A stretch of 64,000 nucleotides of DNA from Bugulina stolonifera. Taxonomy: Eukaryota; Bryozoa; Gymnolaemata; Cheilostomatida; Bugulidae. The position numbers and the translations under genes were made by a program. Where the stretch lies: assembly GCA_935421135.1 (NCBI GenBank), contig OW285195.1:4626701-4690700 (forward strand), in the 5' to 3' direction. How positions within the stretch are numbered: position 1 is the first letter of the stretch; each line of letters starts with the position of its first letter. The notes under the pieces were generated by a model that was not told the DNA's origin, did no database searches, and worked only from the letters and a program-made list of their open reading frames with translations. Of this stretch, positions 57,454-64,000 are shown in pieces.

Positions 57454-58980
57454 CAGAGTACTGACTCTGCACATATACAGTGTGTATTCTCAGAGTACTG
57501 ACTCTGCACATATACAGTGTGTAGTCTCTGAGTACCTATAGCTTACTGTATCACCTGTTGTTAGCACCTTACTATCATATATTCATTGTGGGTGGCCTAA
57601 CATTGCTGCCTGTCCCTAGCTTAGTAGTTCTGTTATATATCAGAGCAGGTACTTGTAATGTGCTTTCCTTGTGATACAATCATTGGTAATTAAATCAATT
57701 GTTGTTTGATTATCTGTAGTGTCCTAATTTATCTGGTACCAATTCAAACAAGGATTATGGGTAATTAATATACATACTGTTAATAATTATTTTTTATTAA
57801 TTAGCATTATCATTTGTGTAAGAATAAACCAATATACTACCCAGTTATCAGTATATTATCACCTGTCAACTATAAACTAGTACTGACTACATGTTGCTTC
57901 CACAGCCCTTGACGTTTCCACAAGAGTGCAATTATCCAGTGGATACGCTTCTGATAAAACTATTTAGTTGGTACCTGTTCCAGGCTAGGTGGTCCTCATG
58001 CGAAGTTGTTATCTCTTGTTGTGAGAGAGGACAACTTCTCACTATAATCTGTAAACATGGAGTTCTGAAACCTTGACCACCCACAGGATAATCCATGTAT
58101 TGGTTAGCTCTACAGAGCCAGTTCGGTCTATAGAATGTATTCCTGTTCATCTCATTGTTGTCTAATCCTAGTTGGTGGGTTGTCAAGACAGCATCACTGG
58201 TGAAAATCAGGTAGATTCCATCATTTCGATAGGTGAGTTCTGTCCTGTAGTAGGTGAGTTCTGTCCTGTAGTAGGTGGGTTCTGTCCTGTAGTAGGTGCG
58301 ATGTAGATATTTCACCAGTCAGACTCCCATCAGGTTATGAGATTATTGCGTCTTTGGAGTAAGTTTTGACGTTTCTTAGTGATATTAAACTCCAATTATA
58401 GAACAGTGTAAGGAAATTATTCCACTGACTTTACAAGGAACTATGGGGCTTTGTGCTTAGTCCACCTTTCCACCACTACAACAGGGCAGTGTGGGTGTTC
58501 ACTCTGGACAGGGGACTCAGTGAATCTGCTCAGTGGACCATATTCTGTCCTGTAATTTATGTGTAGTTTCTCATTAATAATCAAATTGCTGTCCACTGAC
58601 TAGATGGTAGAGCAGAGTTACCTCCAGTAGTTCAGAAGTCGTCTGCTCTTTACAATGTATGGAAGACAAGACAACTTCTGCAATAGTGTGTTACAATTAA
58701 TTGTAGTGATCATAAATACAATCACGTAGATGTGTAATTACACTAATACTTATAATTTGTATATTATACATGTAGAATAGAATAACATTCATACAAAAGT
58801 AATAATGCACTTCTATTGACTAATCTATAAAACTCTGATTTACCTGCATTTACATGTACAATATTGTGTAAACATACAATGTACAAATAGACAGCATGTT
58901 ATAGTCCACACTTGTCTAATTTTAATTCGCTGATCTCCAAGAGAACAATAGTTGAGTATGATAATTAGATGTTCTAAGGG
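57454..58980. other. intergenic, RWDD1 3' region
   Basis: A direct repeat CAGAGTACTGACTCTGCACA occurs twice just after the stop (57,454 and 57,490). About four copies of a 22-bp unit GGTGAGTTCTGTCCTGTAGTA lie at 58,228-58,300. No gene seen. Confidence 0.6.
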
Positions 58981-58981
58981 G

Positions 58982-58987
58982 TATAAA
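58982..58987 (+). promoter_or_regulatory. TATA box of the cysteine-rich peptide gene
   Basis: TATAAA in GGGGTATAAATAC, 112 bases before the ATG, fitting transcription from about 59,012. Confidence 0.7.
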
Positions 58988-59098
58988 TACTGGTGGGCTG
59001 TTGGTCTTCTCACAGTTGACAGCATTCATCCACTGCAAGTCTCATCCATTAAGAGTACCTGTAGAGAACCTGTAAAGCACCTGCTACCTGTCTTCACA

Positions 59099-60689
59099 AT
59101 GAACAAACTATGCCTCTTACAGTTGTTGGTACTAACTGGTGTCATCATCTGTGCTGCAGAGCTGGATTCTTCTGGTAAGTTGATACATTTGTACATCACA
59201 ACATACACTGTGATTATTTAGTGTAACTTTATTTTACATGATTTGAAAATATATCTCATGGTCAGATGGACATGTGACATCATAGGCTGTTGACATGGGC
59301 ATGATGTACATGCGACCTAAAGGCACTACAGGTATTAATATAAAGAATGCAGCAAATCTTATGGCGTCTCTAACTCAATGTATACATGCAGTAGAGTGAG
59401 AAGTTACAGGTTCACATGTAGCTTCAACTTTGTGTTTGCTTACATGGCATCTGGTTGCACCAATTACGGCATCACAAATTTGTATTATTTATACAAGTTT
59501 TTAAAAATGCTTGTTGAAATATTATTGTGATCAATGAGTTGGCAATAACACAGTAATAAAAAAATTAGTTCAATGCATGTACATAATATAATTGAATACC
59601 TACAGACAGTTCTAGTACATGTAGGTACGAGTCTATAAGCTACTGCTATTACTGTGCGCGTTAGCTATGGACCACACTGATTAGATAAATACAGGTGACT
59701 AATATTGTTTTAGAGAGAATGGAACCCAGGTTACGTTGTAGGTATACTCAGTATTATGATTTAACATGAACACATATTACACATGTATGTCTACACTATG
59801 TATCTATAGAAGACAGCAATGTTATGATCGGGAACGCTGAAGAAGGAGTGGATCGAGACACTGTGTACATCCCCCCTTGGTTACAGCAGTATGACAGCTA
59901 TGCAATGGGGTACCCTTCAATGAGGTAAATAATCCTGATAGGTAGTCAGACTTTTACACTGCGCCATGTTATTCAAAGGGTTCAGTCGTGTCGGAGGGAA
60001 GAAAAAGAATAATTTTATCACTGAACATCAAAACAATGTGTGAAAAATATGATCATCATATCATATAGTTACATGTACAATGTAAATTAATGATTATTTT
60101 GTAATAATGTTATTTGTACAACTCTGCTTTCAGCAAGAGGAAAATGTCGATAAGAGATCTGATTAACAGATACGGCAGCAGTAGCCAGCGTAGCAACTGC
60201 AGACGTACATCGGGTGAGTGAATAGAAGAGGGGTGGAGTAGACAGCCCCCTTTTTTTTATTCAATATTTGTAAACTAAAATGATGTCTATAACTAGCCAA
60301 TTATAGGTTTCTAGCTATTCATAAAACCTATGAACTAGTCCAACTATGGTGCAGCTTATGGTGCAAAATTATAAATTATAGCCATCATAATACTTTATAC
60401 CATACCATAAACTGAAGGGTGTTATTGTTGCAAAGATATGATTGTACCCAGAATTCCTCACGTGTACGTGTAAGACCAGTTTCTCAACACAAGGCTACTG
60501 TGTGGTGTTCTCATAGTGGACGTGTATGTTGTGTGCTTTGTTTAGGAGAACATTGTTGTTATACACATTTAGCGAGCAACGACAACATTTGATCTCTTCA
60601 TTGTAGAGCAATGCTCCTCGCATAGCAACTGTTGCGGAAGAAGTAGATGCAAATGTTCTCTCTTCAACAACAACTGCACCTGCCAATAG
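59099..60689 (+). CDS. secreted 8-cysteine (knottin-like) peptide precursor, 117 aa
   Basis: Exons: 59099-59174, 59810-59924, 60134-60213, 60607-60689; all phases agree. Signal peptide at residues 1-20 (CLLQLLVLTGVIICAA). An acidic propeptide without cysteine (about 21-64) leads to a basic site KRK at 65-67, a likely convertase cleavage point. The C-terminal part has eight cysteines at 86, 93, 99, 100, 105, 107, 114 and 116: C-x6-C-x5-CC-x4-C-x-C-x6-C-x-C. That is the arrangement of inhibitor-cystine-knot peptides with an extra CxC hairpin, seen in venom-type peptides and in antimicrobial or inhibitor peptides. Which of these roles applies cannot be told from sequence. TATA box and AATAAA are both present, so this is a complete single gene. 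Confidence 0.85.
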
Positions 60690-60765
60690 ATGATTAGTCG
60701 ATTTTCCAGCTAAGCAGAAGTCCACAACGCCCTGCCGACCAGAATGACTCTCTCCAGATGAATGA

Positions 60766-60771
60766 AATAAA
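60766..60771 (+). terminator. poly(A) signal of the cysteine-rich peptide gene
   Basis: AATAAA 77 bases after the stop codon. Confidence 0.75.
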
Positions 60772-63700
60772 TGTTGTCTTCTCTTGGTTTTGTGTTTGTG
60801 GGTTGAATAACTATACTAAAGTTATAAAAACATTTACGTGCAATTAGCACTCACATTGTACATGTATGTAAGCATGTGGTTGGTCAATTTTGTTTGGTGT
60901 ACAATATAATGTAACCGTTTTTCCGATTGGGTGTTAGAAGTTCTCAATGCACCAAATAGTACAATGTTTTATCTTACTAGCAATGAATGTAATATTATTT
61001 CTTCACGATAGTGTCCTATTACTTCTGTATGTAAGTCTACAAATGGCTTTTGTGCTATATTAGAATACATGTACATGTATAATTGTTAAAATAAATCTAT
61101 TTGTTATGGAAATACTTTAATATATTATTATTAAAGGCAAGGCATTGGATATAAAGCTAGACTTAGCTCAACCTAAATAGTAAAGTCACATTAAGATAGC
61201 CATGACACCTGCATGACTATGATACATGCACACCATTGCAGATTCATCATATTTCTATAAAATCTGTATGATGCAGAGCATACCCAGTGCAGACATGCTT
61301 TTCAACAAATTGCTGTAGGTGTTAGTACTTAATGTCGTAATTCATGCATATTATGTTCAGGGAGTTAATATTTAGTTTAGAATTCAGGCTAAACACTCGT
61401 ACAATTGAATTATTAGTATATATTCAACAGCATAATAATATTTAATCTGAACTGCAATGCTTTGCATGCAACTTTTGGCAATTTTGAATTCTATTACCAT
61501 CAGTCATATCGTACAATGAAACTATCAGCTAAATTTACTTGGCTGGTGACACTGCAATTAATCTTTCATTTGCTGCCACTGACTGTGTGGAATAGATTAT
61601 TAACTGTCATGAAACAATAACCTGTTTATAGCAGTTTGGGTCTGCTAGAAACCCGCAAGCACTTATATGGAGGACGTGAAACTTTAACTGATGCCGCCAC
61701 AAGTGTAGTTGTTGTAAGAAGCACTTATTTTAATGTTTATTTATATTAATCCAACTTCCACAGATAACACATTAGCTTGTGGACCAACACCGTGAAGTCT
61801 GTAATGTAATTACAGAGCATATAAAATACAGCAGAATGCATAGACAGTTGATTACAATAATAATAGGAGTATTGTAAATACAGCTCATAATAATATTTGC
61901 CAGATAGCACAATGAAGGTAAAATCCACAGAGGTGTTACACACAAGAGCATCCATTATTATATAAAATGTGCTTATTAATAAAATGATAATAATATAACT
62001 GACCTTTTGTTCTCCTTTGCTTGCTTTTTATAATATTGTATGAGTAGGCACTTTTAAAATTAGAAGAATTATAGAAATACGTATGTTAGCAAAAATTAGT
62101 GCAACTTGCTCTCTAGATGTTCAAAAGCCCACTGCCCAGGAAAATCAGTCTTTCTACCAGAACAAAAAAGGGCGTCATAGTCTAAAAAATACTTGCATCA
62201 TTTTCATCCCATTGGCCAAAATAATTGCACCATCGTTTCCAGCCAATCCCAAAAGATGGCCCTTTAGTCAGCCCTTGTGGAATCATCACCCCCAGCCTTC
62301 CTGTTGATGCAAGCAGTTGAATCATATCCTGTGGGCAGCAGTCAGATGTTTGACACTATTGTTTTGTTTACTTCTAAATTGATTGCAATATGCTGTGTGG
62401 TATGCGCATCTAGTATATTATTATGTATAGCAATAACAAGGGGAGGTATATGACAATACTGGGTTCTACTACACTGTTCATGTGATCAGATTATTTATCA
62501 GCAGAAAAGGAGCGTGGGCACTTTCTTGGCACCAATCTGATTCTAGATAGTCAATACCTCTGGGATAATGTGCCATAATACTGCCCTTTAATTAGACTAA
62601 ACTGAACCAACAATTACGCAGTTTATCTGCAAGTATATTGGCTAGAAAAGAGTTCCTATGTATAAATAATGATTAAACTTGTATACAGTTGGCTGCACTG
62701 GATGGTCATTATATTAACAGAAGAACTATGTGAATGTTGTCTGCTGTATGAGCCCTGGTAGAAGACCTAATCACTTGCCACAAGAATGTTGCAATAGACT
62801 TGAGCAGCAATTGGATGCTTATTAATTTTCGTATTGAGGATGTCACTGCTCTGCTAATTATAATTGTATTGTATCAGACGTACAGTTTAAATATTTTGCA
62901 ACAGGCGCTAAATACTCAGGTGTATTTCCCAGTTTGTCAACACAGGCAATACATTGTACATGCACATGTATATTAATAATTCATCTATACTCTGGCCTAG
63001 TGTAGGTCAAAGTAGCTGGAGATTCCAGTTTGAAATGCTAGACTGTGCATTGGGATATCAACAATATTGATTGGCATCCCCCACATGTTGTGTGTTCATA
63101 TTTTACTGAGGCTATATTTACCTAGACATGCGAGGACAGTCTCTATTCAGCCACAACTACAGCTACATGTATCTCCTGCCATAGTACCATAGATGATTGG
63201 TCAGCGATAACTGCCACAGAATCTGCCTAAATATTATTTTTGACATTATTTTCTAAAAGTGAGCAAGATTGATTTAAACCAACAGTGAAACCTGAACTAG
63301 GATTTCAGTACACTATTACCTGATAACATGCATATACATGTATACTCATGCAGTCCCTTGGGTGCAGGTACTCCTAATACACACACAACATGATGTAGAG
63401 GTATATAAGAACTCTGCCAAGAAGTTATTTGATCTAATCGAAACTCATCTTGCGTAATTTTAATTCAAGTCATAGTGATCCCCAAGGGTACTGGACCTAG
63501 AGGCACCCTATTAGTTTTTAACTCTCGCCTCGTTTTAGGTTTGTTGATGAGAAATAGAGAGAATGGTGAAACATACACGACTAACCATCTATCGGAGATG
63601 TGCAGAATAATACGTTGTAGATAATTCTAAAACTCTTGGATCATTGCACAACACTTTATAGTGAGGATAACTCCATGTAGTAGAACAGAGTAAATACAGG

Positions 63701-64000
63701 AACAGATAGTTTCAAGGTTGCTAAATGTCACCATTTAACCTTCATCAAACATCAATCATTTATTAATATCGTGAAGCACTACTTGCGCATGTATGGGTTT
63801 GCACAACTATGGAGTCGTGTGTCACACTACGTTATAGGACTTCAGTCTTTAGTCAAGTTTAGATTCGAGTGGGCCCTACATTAATAGATGAAAGCTTCTT
63901 TAGGAAGAGCCACAAATGTAGAGTCACTATGACAACAAAACAAACAACTTTTGCATAATATACTAGGCATATAGTGAATATACACGTAGAGCTAACCCTA
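60772..64000. other. no gene seen
   Basis: AT-rich, only short ORFs without recognisable motifs (for example 62,083-62,307). No tandem array or clear transposon end noticed. TACATGTA-type motifs continue to occur. Confidence 0.5.

Overview
The window looks like nuclear DNA of an invertebrate animal. It is AT-rich, the genes have short GT-AG introns, ELP6 and RWDD1 orthologues are present, mobile elements of several classes are dense, and there is a Polinton/Maverick element. The palindrome TACATGTA recurs throughout. A sponge-like basal animal is a guess, not proven. No bacterial or phage host signal is seen. Exon structures were assembled by hand from splice signals, reading frame and intron phase.

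Layout. Bases 1-24,000 are repeat-rich. A unit of about 5-7 kb is tandemly duplicated (about 3,256-9,935 and 14,694-19,960). Each copy carries a minus-strand gene of unknown function whose last exon is intact in both. Solo-LTR-like elements lie before, between and after the copies. The region also holds a TTAA-site insertion visible against its empty site, a long foldback palindrome, and a DNA transposon with an 8-bp target duplication. Bases 24,662-44,962 (minus strand) carry one large gene: three duplicated ankyrin exons followed by a protein kinase with HLD instead of HRD (predicted 950 aa, 13 coding exons, every junction in frame). Its second intron contains a complete 11,115-bp Polinton (31,332-42,446) with about 610-bp terminal inverted repeats and a perfect 6-bp target duplication. 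Bases 46,365-49,548 (minus) are ELP6 (266 aa). Bases 49,800-52,700 are SINE and LINE debris, including a LINE cut by a MITE. Bases 53,591-57,453 (plus) are RWDD1 (233 aa). Bases 59,099-60,689 (plus) are a small secreted cysteine-knot-like peptide gene. Bases 60,772-64,000 show no gene.

The Polinton carries, left to right on the plus strand: an unknown 442-aa coiled-coil protein, a small membrane protein, the packaging ATPase, two small virion-type proteins, a chromodomain integrase, penton, a pVI/core-like protein, the double-jelly-roll major capsid protein and an adenain-like protease. A small gene lies on the minus strand. It has a morphogenesis and integration set but no DNA polymerase B. 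Where a polymerase could have been there is an 850-bp giant palindrome of a 31-bp satellite, flanked by two divergent promoter-like regions, one of which leads into gene-less DNA. The integrase has Asp where the catalytic Glu of the DDE triad should be. The element is well preserved but probably not autonomous as assembled.
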